Assembly (NCBI RefSeq): GCF_028462125.1
Contig: NZ_CP115468.1
Location: forward strand, 2,075,097 to 2,139,096
Source: Leptospira sp. GIMC2001
GTDB taxonomy: Bacteria > Spirochaetota > Leptospiria > Leptospirales > Leptospiraceae
Reading direction: 5' to 3'
Length of the DNA: 64,000 nt
The translations under genes and the position numbers were made by a program. The notes beneath the pieces are model-generated. The model saw only the letters and a list, made by a program, of their open reading frames with translations. It ran no database searches and was not told the DNA's origin. Of this stretch, positions 45,504-53,056 are shown one piece after another (the first letter of the stretch is position 1; every line of letters begins with the position of its first letter).

Positions 45504-46145
45504 ATGGAATTCAATTTCCAGAATGAGGGACTTGTTTTTGGATTTGATGAAGCAGGTCGAGGTCCATTAGCTGGACCAGTCTGCACAGCTATCGTAAATT
45601 TTCATCCTTCAACTCTTCAATCCATTCATAATAAAGAAATTCTTATTGGACTCAATGATTCCAAAAAACTCAGGTCTAAACTCCGAGAAAATCTATTTGA
45701 TCAAATCATCAAATTAGCTAATTTTTATCATATATCAATAGTCAGCCCAAGATTTATCGATAGGTTCAATATCAATCAGGCTATTTTTTACGGAATCAGA
45801 AAGTCCGTAAGAAGAATTGAACAAAAATTGAAGCATGATTCTCTCTTTCTTCTTTTGGATGGAAACTATCGCCTAGAATCCAATGTATTCGAATGGCAAC
45901 CTCCAAAATACAAATCTATTCCTAAAGCTGACGAATTCATCTATTCGGTAAGTGCAGCTTCCATTTTGGCAAAAGTTTTCCGAGACCGATTGATGAACGC
46001 GTATGCTAAAAAATTTCCTGAATACGGATTCGATTGTCACAGTGGATACGGCACAGAAAAGCATAGACTCGCGATTCAAAAATTCGGGATTTCTCGCTTG
46101 CATAGAAAATCCTATCTCCGCAATATAATGCCTAGTGAAACCTGA
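45504..46145 (+). CDS. rnhB: Ribonuclease HII
   Basis: Removes RNA from RNA-DNA hybrids and single ribonucleotides. FGFDEAGRGPLAGPV carries the first catalytic Asp/Glu, LNDSKKL follows, a third acidic residue is in LLLDGNY, and KADEFIYSVSAASILAKVFRD carries the last. The 213-residue length is standard. The ATG at 45504 is preferred; a TTG lies directly before it. The rplS-rnhB order is common. It overlaps the next gene by 11 bases. Confidence 0.94.
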   Translation: MEFNFQNEGLVFGFDEAGRGPLAGPVCTAIVNFHPSTLQSIHNKEILIGLNDSKKLRSKLRENLFDQIIKLANFYHISIVSPRFIDRFNINQAIFYGIRKSVRRIEQKLKHDSLFLLLDGNYRLESNVFEWQPPKYKSIPKADEFIYSVSAASILAKVFRDRLMNAYAKKFPEYGFDCHSGYGTEKHRLAIQKFGISRLHRKSYLRNIMPSET

Positions 46146-46905
46146 TCCTATTCGAAAAACTAGTGTAAGTCAAACGATTAGTGTCATTCGTTCGGCGCCG
46201 CATGAGAAAGGGGTTTCATCAAGCCAAGTATCCGCGATGGTTCAGAATTCGATTAAGGCCGGAAATATTGCACAATTTAAAACTTCTGGAAAAATTTGGG
46301 AAGCAAAAGTTGCCTTCAATGTTTTTGCGAAAGAAGTCATATTGCTAGATGCAGCAGACCATAAAGGACTGCAATGGAAGGTACGACAAAGAATATTTCA
46401 AGACCATTTACAAAATAAATCCAGTTCTTTAACAGATAACAATCCAAGCAAAACATTCCGATCTGAAAAAGTTTCCCTAGTTTTGGAAAAACTTGCGCAG
46501 CCTGAAAATTTCATAAAGGACGGATTCATAGACGATAAGATCTTCAAAACTCTAGATCAGATGTTTTCTTTAATTTCTTGGAATCCAGAAACGCAATTTT
46601 TTTCATGGAAGTGGGAAGATTCCGAAGCAGAAGGTTATTTCTCTAACGATGATTCAAAAAAAGGCTTTCTGATTCAATACAATTCAAATAATTTGGGCAA
46701 GGCTTGGTTTTATTTCTTTTTTGATGAGAAAGAAAACTGGGATTTAAAAGCAATGATCGAAAATATTGAATTTTACGAATTATTTTTGGCTGACTACGAT
46801 TCTCTCCGTCAGCTATTTGTGGATGCTGGTATTCGACCAAATTCCGTAAGCATAGAATATGGATCAGAGAATTCGATTGAATCCAATAAGGGCTGGATTG
46901 CATAA
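46135..46905 (+). CDS. FliK C-terminal-domain-like protein
   Basis: The 256 residues have no signal or membrane helix. The C-terminal part (about 160-245), with LGKAWFYFFF, then ENIEFYELFLADYDSLRQLF and VDAGIRPNSVSIEY, matches the pattern of the FliK hook-length-control C-terminal domain (a Leu-Gly strand, then LRxxLxxxGI and VxV). The N-terminal half is low-complexity and Ser/Gln-rich, as in FliK linkers. The next gene encodes the FlhB cytoplasmic fragment, FliK's natural partner in export-specificity switching. The family call is inference from pattern and neighbour, not a proven match. Starts with GTG inside rnhB. Confidence 0.55.
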   Translation: MKPDPIRKTSVSQTISVIRSAPHEKGVSSSQVSAMVQNSIKAGNIAQFKTSGKIWEAKVAFNVFAKEVILLDAADHKGLQWKVRQRIFQDHLQNKSSSLTDNNPSKTFRSEKVSLVLEKLAQPENFIKDGFIDDKIFKTLDQMFSLISWNPETQFFSWKWEDSEAEGYFSNDDSKKGFLIQYNSNNLGKAWFYFFFDEKENWDLKAMIENIEFYELFLADYDSLRQLFVDAGIRPNSVSIEYGSENSIESNKGWIA

Positions 46906-47171
46906 TGAAGCAATCCGTAGCACTTAAATTTACACCTGGTCGCGATATGGCTCCAAGAGTAGTTGCAACGGGAGAAGGATTTTTAGCAGAAGAAATTGAA
47001 AGACTTGCTATAAAAAATGGAGTTGCTGTAATAAAAGACGAATTGCTTGTTAAATCTCTAGGAAATTTAGGTTTAGGGGTAGAGATACCCGAAAATCTCT
47101 ATAGGGCAGTAGCCATTCTTTTTCAATATTTATGGGAAAGGGAATCAAAATCGAACCGGGGCATCAACTGA
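46905..47171 (+). CDS. Stand-alone FlhB C-terminal (cytoplasmic) domain protein
   Basis: An 88-residue protein equivalent to the FlhB fragment released by autocleavage. It begins SVALKFTPGRDMAPRVVATG, which aligns to the sequence just after the FlhB NPTH site, and continues GFLAEEIERLAIKNGVAVIKD and IPENLYRAVAIL. There is no membrane domain and no NPTH. Such FhlB/YlqH-type proteins also lie next to rnhB in Bacillus. It overlaps the FliK-like gene by one base and precedes an HD-GYP-like gene by four bases. Function is unproven; a role in flagellar or type III export regulation is inferred. Confidence 0.88.
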   Translation: MKQSVALKFTPGRDMAPRVVATGEGFLAEEIERLAIKNGVAVIKDELLVKSLGNLGLGVEIPENLYRAVAILFQYLWERESKSNRGIN

Positions 47172-47175
47172 ATTT

Positions 47176-48354
47176 ATGAACAAGATTAGTGTTTCATCTT
47201 TAAAAAAAGGAGATCGTTTCTCAAAACCAGTCTATCTGGATGCGGACACAGTTTTCATTAGTTCAAATTCTCCTATCTCAGATGCGGACTTGGAACGCTT
47301 ATCCAAGTTCGGTATCACGGAAGTTTTTTCTGATGGAAGCAAAATCGATCGGAGTGATGCACCTGCTTTCAGTCCGAAAAGCCAAGAAGACAAACTTCCG
47401 TTTCTAGACCAATCAGAAGATGGTCTAAGATTAAAAGTCATCTATGATAAAATTACTCACAACCGATATGAATTTGATTCTCTGTATTCATCAACCCTGG
47501 AAACAGTTCAAAAAGCCTATAAATCGATAGCTGATGGTAAAAATGTTGAAGTCCGTGAGTTTCGAGAAGTTGGCGAGAAGATTGTCGACTTTGTAAAAGC
47601 AAATCCTCAAGTTGCCGTTTATTTAAATAGCCAAACCCAAACTGGATATTACCTGTTCAACCAAGTTGTATCTGCAACTTTTTTCTCAATTCTGCTTGGA
47701 TCCCATTTAGACTATTCAAGACCGAAGTTGATTGACCTGAGTTTTGCTGGTCTCTTTGCGGATATAGGAATGTCATTGATTTCGAGCCAAATATCCGAAA
47801 AGACAACTGTTTTGGATGAGAATGATAGAAAAATTATCATGAAGCATACGCTAACTGGCTACCAAGTCCTAACGCAAAAAGTAAAATTGAAGAATGCTTT
47901 AGCAGTAGTCTGTCTTCAACATCATGAAAATTTTGATGGAACTGGATATCCTCAAAGAATGGCAGGCAATTCCATTGAAGAGTTCTCAAGAATCTATACG
48001 ATTGCTGATAACTTCTCCGCCTTATCGGCAAAAAGACCTTATAGAACTGCGTTCCTTCCTCATGATGCAATCAAGATGATGATTGGTGAGATGGTTACTA
48101 AGTTTGATCTTAAAATGGTGAGGCTATTTCTCAATATTCTATCTATGTATCCACTTGGATCCTATGTAGAATTATCAGATGGACGAATCGCTATGGTTGT
48201 AGATGTGAACAAAGATAAACCCATACGTCCATCGGTTCGAATCATCAAAGAATCAAACGGAGAAAAAGTTCGAACTCTGCAATTTTGCAATCTTGGTCTT
48301 GACTTACAAGTTTACATCACATCCGCTGTTGATTCCAAAAAAGCAACTTCTTAA
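47176..48354 (+). CDS. HD-GYP-like domain protein with a degenerate HD motif
   Basis: A 392-residue cytoplasmic protein. The HD-GYP core (about 150-310) keeps HHENFDGTGYP at 249-259, His224 in the preceding helix, and Asp of the IADNFSALS motif near 275-282. The first motif reads LFADIG, so the His of the HD pair is Ala195 (codon GCG at 47758-47760) with Asp196 retained. HD-GYP proteins hydrolyse cyclic di-GMP; loss of one metal ligand may reduce or abolish activity. The 150 residues before the core are of no recognised family. It lies four bases after the FlhB-like gene. Confidence 0.82.
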   Translation: MNKISVSSLKKGDRFSKPVYLDADTVFISSNSPISDADLERLSKFGITEVFSDGSKIDRSDAPAFSPKSQEDKLPFLDQSEDGLRLKVIYDKITHNRYEFDSLYSSTLETVQKAYKSIADGKNVEVREFREVGEKIVDFVKANPQVAVYLNSQTQTGYYLFNQVVSATFFSILLGSHLDYSRPKLIDLSFAGLFADIGMSLISSQISEKTTVLDENDRKIIMKHTLTGYQVLTQKVKLKNALAVVCLQHHENFDGTGYPQRMAGNSIEEFSRIYTIADNFSALSAKRPYRTAFLPHDAIKMMIGEMVTKFDLKMVRLFLNILSMYPLGSYVELSDGRIAMVVDVNKDKPIRPSVRIIKESNGEKVRTLQFCNLGLDLQVYITSAVDSKKATS

Positions 48355-48704
48355 TGCCGGAAAGCAAAACAAGTCTCGGCAAACACGGCGAAGACTTATC
48401 TGCCGAATTCCTGGCATCTAACAACTACTCAATTATCGAGAGGAACTTCCGCAAACGATATGGTGAACTTGACATAATCGCATCGAAAGACGAAGTCTTA
48501 TATGCGATTGAAGTCAAATATAGGCAACAGATAGATGAAGATTTTCATCCTATAAACGTAATGAATACTAAAAAGATGTTAAGGATGAGAAAGGTCATAG
48601 AGACATATATAAATGCCCATACACAATTCAATGCCATCAATATTTCGTTCTGTCTCATTACAGTTGATGAAAAAGGTAAAGTAGATTTTTATTCCGATTT
48701 ATAA
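48354..48704 (+). CDS. yraN: YraN/UPF0102-family nuclease-like protein
   Basis: A 116-residue protein of the UPF0102 family. GKHGEDLSAEFLASNNYSIIERNFR, then RYGELDIIASKDEVLYAIEVKYR, gives the E...D...ExK restriction-endonuclease-like core. It often lies next to rnhB in bacteria, as here, two genes further on. The molecular function is unproven, though a Holliday-junction or DNA-processing role has been suggested. Its ATG overlaps the HD-GYP stop in TAATG. Confidence 0.92.
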   Translation: MPESKTSLGKHGEDLSAEFLASNNYSIIERNFRKRYGELDIIASKDEVLYAIEVKYRQQIDEDFHPINVMNTKKMLRMRKVIETYINAHTQFNAINISFCLITVDEKGKVDFYSDL

Positions 48705-48791
48705 AATTTGTTTTTTTAAGTTACAAAGTTTATAGACCGATTCCTTAAATGACTCACGGAAGAGTCAAGGCAAATACAAGGAAGTATTATC

Positions 48792-48992
48792 ATGAAAAAA
48801 TTATTGGTGCAGGGTAACCTCGCTGAAGCTCCCAGTTATGGACCGGATCCAGTCATGCTCAGAAAAAGTGGGCAGGCAAGTAAACTGAAAAAAAAGTCGG
48901 AATCCTATAAACAGAGAATTGACGATCCATCTTATATGGATTTTGCGATAGATAAGATTGCCGTTGAATTGCTCCATTTTATTTCAAAGTAA
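48792..48992 (+). CDS. Small basic protein of unknown function
   Basis: The 66 residues have no signal peptide. Features are a proline-containing start (NLAEAPSYGPDPVML), a lysine-rich middle (KLKKKSESYKQR) and an amphipathic C-terminal helix (FAIDKIAVELLHFISK). AAGGAA stands ten bases before the ATG, a good ribosome site, so I believe it is expressed. It has its own 87-base upstream gap. No family recognised. Confidence 0.68.
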   Translation: MKKLLVQGNLAEAPSYGPDPVMLRKSGQASKLKKKSESYKQRIDDPSYMDFAIDKIAVELLHFISK

Positions 48993-49000
48993 AAAACTCG

Positions 49001-49020
49001 ATTAGGCTGCTAATTTTTTT
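49001..49020. terminator. Possible short bidirectional terminator between the small gene and comM
   Basis: ATTAG (49001-49005) pairs with CTAAT (49010-49014), followed by a run of T to base 49020; six A residues (48991-48996) lie on the other side, as in bidirectional terminators. The five-base stem is weak and overlaps the comM stop codon. Confidence 0.35.
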
Positions 49021-50576
49021 ATGTTTTTACTTCCGTCCCGTAAACTGCAGGCAAGGCAGATATCAGCTTCAGTGACTAAGTCATTGCACTTGAGATCTGC
49101 TATTGTCCTTGCGAGTCCCAAAATCTTTTCTCTCTCTCGAATAGACATCGCTTCTTTTGAAGCAAAATTCTCCCAGGCAATAATCGCATGTTTATCCCAT
49201 CTAGTCTGTTCTATTGCTTCATTATAAGTCATAGAGGCGTTGGATCTTATATTAGAGTTTTGATATCTTTTCCATTGTATACATCTAACATTTTGAATTC
49301 TGCTACGAACTTCATTAAGATCTATGCGAATTGAATTGCCGGGATATTTTGATGGTGCGTAAACTTCTGAGATTATATCAATTCGATCGAGTAGGGGACC
49401 TGTTAACTTTGATAAGTATCCTCGGATCTGATCTTTTCTACATCCGCAACTTCCTTCTGCGATCGAGAATTCACCGCATGGACAAAGGTTAGATGCAGCT
49501 ATCAGTTGGAATCGGCAAGGTAAACTACTCCATTTCGTATTCCTGTTCAACGTAATATTACCCTTTTCTAATGGTTCACGCAAATTCTGAAGAATACTAG
49601 ATTTCATTTCACCAATTTCATCTAAAAATAAAATTCCATTATGAGCTAAACTGATTTCCCCTCGTTCTAAAGTTGATCCACCACCAATTAATGAACTCAT
49701 AGTGATCGAATGATGAGGGTTACGAAAAGGTCGCATCCATTGATTCCCACTTCCGTAAAATTCTTGTGATTGAATGGCTGCGATTTCTTTCCATTCAGCT
49801 AAATTCGGAACGGATTGCAGAGAACTTGCAATCTCACCAAGCATGGACTTACCTGAGCCTGGACTACCGATCATAAGCATATGATGGTTGCCAGCAAGAG
49901 CGATTTCTAGAGCCTCAAATGCAAATCGCTGACCTGCATACAGATCAATGAATCCTAAGCTCTCCAGATTCATATTCTGATTGATTGGATTGCTTTTTAC
50001 ACTTTTTACACTTTCAAATTTCGGATTCGCTAACTGCGAATTTAAAGCTGAGTCATCCAAGTTGATTTGTGATAAGGATTCAATTGGTTTTACTTTTCCT
50101 TTCCAGAAAATTCTACACTGCTCAAGGTTCTCCGTCGGTAAAACTATAGTAGATAATTCGTCTGAAAGATTGCAAGCGAGCAACCGAGAGGCATCTTGAA
50201 TCGGCTTGATGGAACCATCCAATCCAAGTTCTCCTAGAAGAAGGAGAGGATGTTCAGATATTTCCAGGGAAATTTGGTTTGAAGCCAAGAGAATTCCTAC
50301 AGCAAAGCTTAAATCAAAATGAGAACCCTTTTTCGGAATTCCAGTAGGACTTAGATTGATTGTAATATTTTGCAAAGGGAATTCAAATCCAGAATTTTCA
50401 ATTGCAGCTCTGACTCTATCTCTTGATTCACGCATGGTCGTAGTAGGGAGCCCAATAACTTGGTATCCAGGAATTCCTCTTCTCAAGTAGATCTCCACAT
50501 TCACAAGCACTGGACTCATATCGCTTAGGCTCAGTGTTTGAACGATAGAAAATTTTCCCTTATGGCTCTGCTTCAT
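49002..50576 (-). CDS. comM: ComM/YifB-family Mg-chelatase-like AAA+ protein
   Basis: The 524-residue protein has the N-terminal ChlI-like domain (VEIYLRRGIPGYQVIGLPTTTMRESRDRVRAAIENSG), Walker A GSPGSGKSM, the NPHHSITMSSLIGGG loop, Walker B LFLDEIGEM and the C-terminal zinc-like CPCG and CGC segment. ComM is a helicase for branch migration in natural transformation and other recombination in some bacteria; whether this organism is competent is unknown. It is transcribed against the rnhB-yraN group, and is divergent from the lipoprotein gene at 50689. Confidence 0.92.
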   Translation of the reverse strand: MKQSHKGKFSIVQTLSLSDMSPVLVNVEIYLRRGIPGYQVIGLPTTTMRESRDRVRAAIENSGFEFPLQNITINLSPTGIPKKGSHFDLSFAVGILLASNQISLEISEHPLLLLGELGLDGSIKPIQDASRLLACNLSDELSTIVLPTENLEQCRIFWKGKVKPIESLSQINLDDSALNSQLANPKFESVKSVKSNPINQNMNLESLGFIDLYAGQRFAFEALEIALAGNHHMLMIGSPGSGKSMLGEIASSLQSVPNLAEWKEIAAIQSQEFYGSGNQWMRPFRNPHHSITMSSLIGGGSTLERGEISLAHNGILFLDEIGEMKSSILQNLREPLEKGNITLNRNTKWSSLPCRFQLIAASNLCPCGEFSIAEGSCGCRKDQIRGYLSKLTGPLLDRIDIISEVYAPSKYPGNSIRIDLNEVRSRIQNVRCIQWKRYQNSNIRSNASMTYNEAIEQTRWDKHAIIAWENFASKEAMSIREREKILGLARTIADLKCNDLVTEADICLACSLRDGSKNIKKLAA

Positions 50577-50688
50577 TCATAAGGTATTTCTAAATTTCTT
50601 AAGTATGATTTCCAGATTATGGTTTTTTTTAGGTTTTATTATTTATTTCTTGCCTAGTTTGCCTTATATTTTAGCATCTTTTTAAATT

Positions 50689-51078
50689 ATGAGTGGTTTT
50701 CGTTCGATTTTCATTGGTTTTGTAGGTATTCTACTTTTGATCGATTGTTCCACTCGATTGATACCTAAAGAGAAAGTTCTTGAATACAATGAAATGTTTT
50801 ATGAGAGAACTTATGTCTTAAAAGAAGAACTCAAGCTCTCAAAAGATGATACAATAGGCAAAGGATCTCTGGTTAAACTCTATGTTGAGTCTACTCCTTC
50901 CTTATTGAAAGTTAAATGTTACCCAATCACTGAATCTCGAGAATATGCAGTTGGACGATTAGCAATCTACTTGATAAACGATACAGTCGAGAAGCGAAAT
51001 ATTGAATTAGAAGAACTAGAAGAGATCATAGCTCAGAAATTTGAGCCTTATGATCCAAACAAAAAAAGAAAAAGATAG
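50689..51078 (+). CDS. Putative small lipoprotein of unknown function
   Basis: The 129-residue product has a signal with a lipobox-like ILLLIDCSTR and Cys near 20. The mature part is charged, with a strand-helix pattern (VLKEELKLSKDDTIGKGSLVKLYVESTPSLLKVKC) and a lysine-rich tail. It precedes the LysM/M23 peptidase by 29 bases and is two genes upstream of gspC. It could assist the secretion apparatus, for example as a pilotin, but nothing in the sequence shows that. Confidence 0.68.
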   Translation: MSGFRSIFIGFVGILLLIDCSTRLIPKEKVLEYNEMFYERTYVLKEELKLSKDDTIGKGSLVKLYVESTPSLLKVKCYPITESREYAVGRLAIYLINDTVEKRNIELEELEEIIAQKFEPYDPNKKRKR

Positions 51079-51107
51079 AAATTATTAGGTTTAGTTGGTT
51101 ACATTTT

Positions 51108-52067
51108 ATGAAGTTGCATTCAGATTCAAGTTTGTTCATACACCGTGTCGATAGATTTAAGGTGGGTTCCAAATCATTCATATTTATTTTGTTTTTGAGT
51201 TTATATACTACAGCTATTTTTTCGAATCCTTTTGACAAATATGAAGAGGAGCTGAACGCTTTAACTGGTAAGCAAACTGTTTCATTTTTCAATTCAAATG
51301 ACCAGAAAGTTAAGCATTTCTTTCAATCTGGTAATTTCATACCATCAAGTGATCATGAAGAAGTAGACTTGTTGGATGATTTGCCAAAATACATAAAATA
51401 TTCTGCGATCGTATCCTCAAAGATCATCAATGAGAAAGGCGAAATCGTAAAAAAACATACGGTCAAGGCAAAAGATACTTTGCTTGGAATTGCGAAAACA
51501 TACGGTAGCGATCTTGCTCGAATCAAATCAAAAAACGGTCTCAAAACAGATCTCATTAGATTAGGGGATATTTTGGAAGTTCCCGTGAAAGTAGCGAATG
51601 CCTCCAGAAAAAAAGTCGTTACGAAAAGAATTTTTATAAATCCAGTTCCATCCAGCAGAATCAGTTCAACTTTTGGGCGAAGAAAGGATCCTTTCAATAA
51701 ATACAGTCGAAATTTTCATGCAGGTTTAGATATGGCAGCCGCTGTTGGAACTCCAGTCATTGCTTCTGCTGATGGAGAAGTTGCGTTTACGGGCAAAAAT
51801 GGAGGATATGGCAATACTGTTATCATTCTACATCCGGATGGCTATAAAACAGTTTACGCGCATTGTGCAAAAATTGTTGTAGAAGTTGGTGAGAAAGTGA
51901 CTATGGGTCGGGTAATTGCTGCTGTGGGAAGAACTGGTACTGCAACGGGAGCTCATTTACATTTTGAAGTCTATAAAAATGGAAAACTCATCAATCCCCA
52001 GACAGCTCTCAATTCCTATCAGAAAATCATTACAAAACTTCCTATCACAGAGGTTGCTGGACTCTAG
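51108..52067 (+). CDS. LysM and M23 peptidase protein (LytM-type)
   Basis: The 319-residue protein has an N-terminal hydrophobic signal-anchor at about 22-41, a LysM domain at about 110-160 (KHTVKAKDTLLGIAKTYGSDL), and a M23 peptidase domain at about 190-310. The metal ligands are present: FHAGLDMAA, then AHC and GAHLHFEV. These enzymes cut peptidoglycan cross-links, or activate amidases. Its place directly before the type II secretion operon suggests that it may open the wall for the secretion machine, an inference. Confidence 0.9.
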   Translation: MKLHSDSSLFIHRVDRFKVGSKSFIFILFLSLYTTAIFSNPFDKYEEELNALTGKQTVSFFNSNDQKVKHFFQSGNFIPSSDHEEVDLLDDLPKYIKYSAIVSSKIINEKGEIVKKHTVKAKDTLLGIAKTYGSDLARIKSKNGLKTDLIRLGDILEVPVKVANASRKKVVTKRIFINPVPSSRISSTFGRRKDPFNKYSRNFHAGLDMAAAVGTPVIASADGEVAFTGKNGGYGNTVIILHPDGYKTVYAHCAKIVVEVGEKVTMGRVIAAVGRTGTATGAHLHFEVYKNGKLINPQTALNSYQKIITKLPITEVAGL

Positions 52068-52134
52068 AATTCTGCTTGCCAGCGAGTTGTAATCTGGGAT
52101 TTTAACTTAAGTCCATCCAGTTCAGATTTCATTC

Positions 52135-53040
52135 ATGAATATATACCTTGCACGATTACAGAATAACAAATTTTACACATTAATTCCGGTTGTTCTTTTA
52201 TTCACCTATGCATTAGCATATCTGGTTAGAATGATTTTGATTGTTTTCTTCAATTCTGGAGTTCAGACATTGTCCGCTCCTTACAAAGCGCGTTTGCAAA
52301 AATCTGAGACTTTAAAATCCCTTTCATTTTACGAAGAAGCAATTACAGGAAATCTCATCCGAGGGATGTATTTGGATCCGACTCAGGAAAGATCAATTTC
52401 TGGAGTCTCAGATGGAATGAGTTCTGAAGCCGCAGAGGATCCAGACATTGATCAAATGGTCGTAACTGGAACTGTTAGTGGGGATTCTAGCTTTGCAAGA
52501 GTAACGATACGAGAAAAGAACGGAATTACGGAAGAATACGCAATCGGTGAAGAAATTGGTGGCTTCCGTGTTCGATCTATAGAACAGCATTATATTATAT
52601 TACAAAAGTCTAAATTTAAACTGAAAGTATTGATTGGGGAATCTATTGCACAAGCAAAAGAAAAAATCAAAGACAAGATGCCCGATGAAGCTCCAGCTCA
52701 GCTTACTTCATCACAGACAATTCAAAAGACTTTATCTCGGGAAGATGTCAATAAAAAATTGAAAGATCCAAACGTAATCTATAAGGATGCAAAATTTGGT
52801 CCGCATTTGGTAGACGGCAAAATCGAAGGCTACAAACTTTACCAAGTTGCTAGATCACATTTTTTCTATTCTCTTGGAGCGCGCAGTGGGGACATCATAA
52901 AACGAGTGAATGGCATGCCTCTAAACGATACCGAAAAAATGTTGGAAATTTATGGTTCTATAAAAACCGCTCAGAAAATTACGATAGACCTGGATCGAAA
53001 AAGCAAAATCATAAGTTACGAATTTTTAATTACAAACTAA
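52135..53040 (+). CDS. gspC: Type II secretion system protein GspC
   Basis: A bitopic inner-membrane protein of 301 residues. A short cytoplasmic start and TM helix (about 16-38) are followed by the periplasmic HR domain (IDQMVVTGTVSGDSSFARVTI) and a C-terminal PDZ domain (GARSGDIIKRVNGMPLND, then QKITIDLDR). It connects the inner-membrane platform to the secretin GspD. It heads the gsp operon. The 67-base gap upstream may hold a promoter (TTGCCA at 52076 is the best candidate -35, with a poor -10). Confidence 0.9.
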   Translation: MNIYLARLQNNKFYTLIPVVLLFTYALAYLVRMILIVFFNSGVQTLSAPYKARLQKSETLKSLSFYEEAITGNLIRGMYLDPTQERSISGVSDGMSSEAAEDPDIDQMVVTGTVSGDSSFARVTIREKNGITEEYAIGEEIGGFRVRSIEQHYIILQKSKFKLKVLIGESIAQAKEKIKDKMPDEAPAQLTSSQTIQKTLSREDVNKKLKDPNVIYKDAKFGPHLVDGKIEGYKLYQVARSHFFYSLGARSGDIIKRVNGMPLNDTEKMLEIYGSIKTAQKITIDLDRKSKIISYEFLITN

Positions 53041-53056
53041 ATAGAAGCAATAAAGA

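Noticed and set aside
48792..48992. Toxin-antitoxin interpretation of the small basic gene
   Set aside because: It has no partner gene of matching size and no toxin or antitoxin motif.
51353..51697. 114-residue minus-strand frame inside the LysM/M23 gene
   Set aside because: Lies wholly opposite the conserved LysM region and shows no signal or domain.
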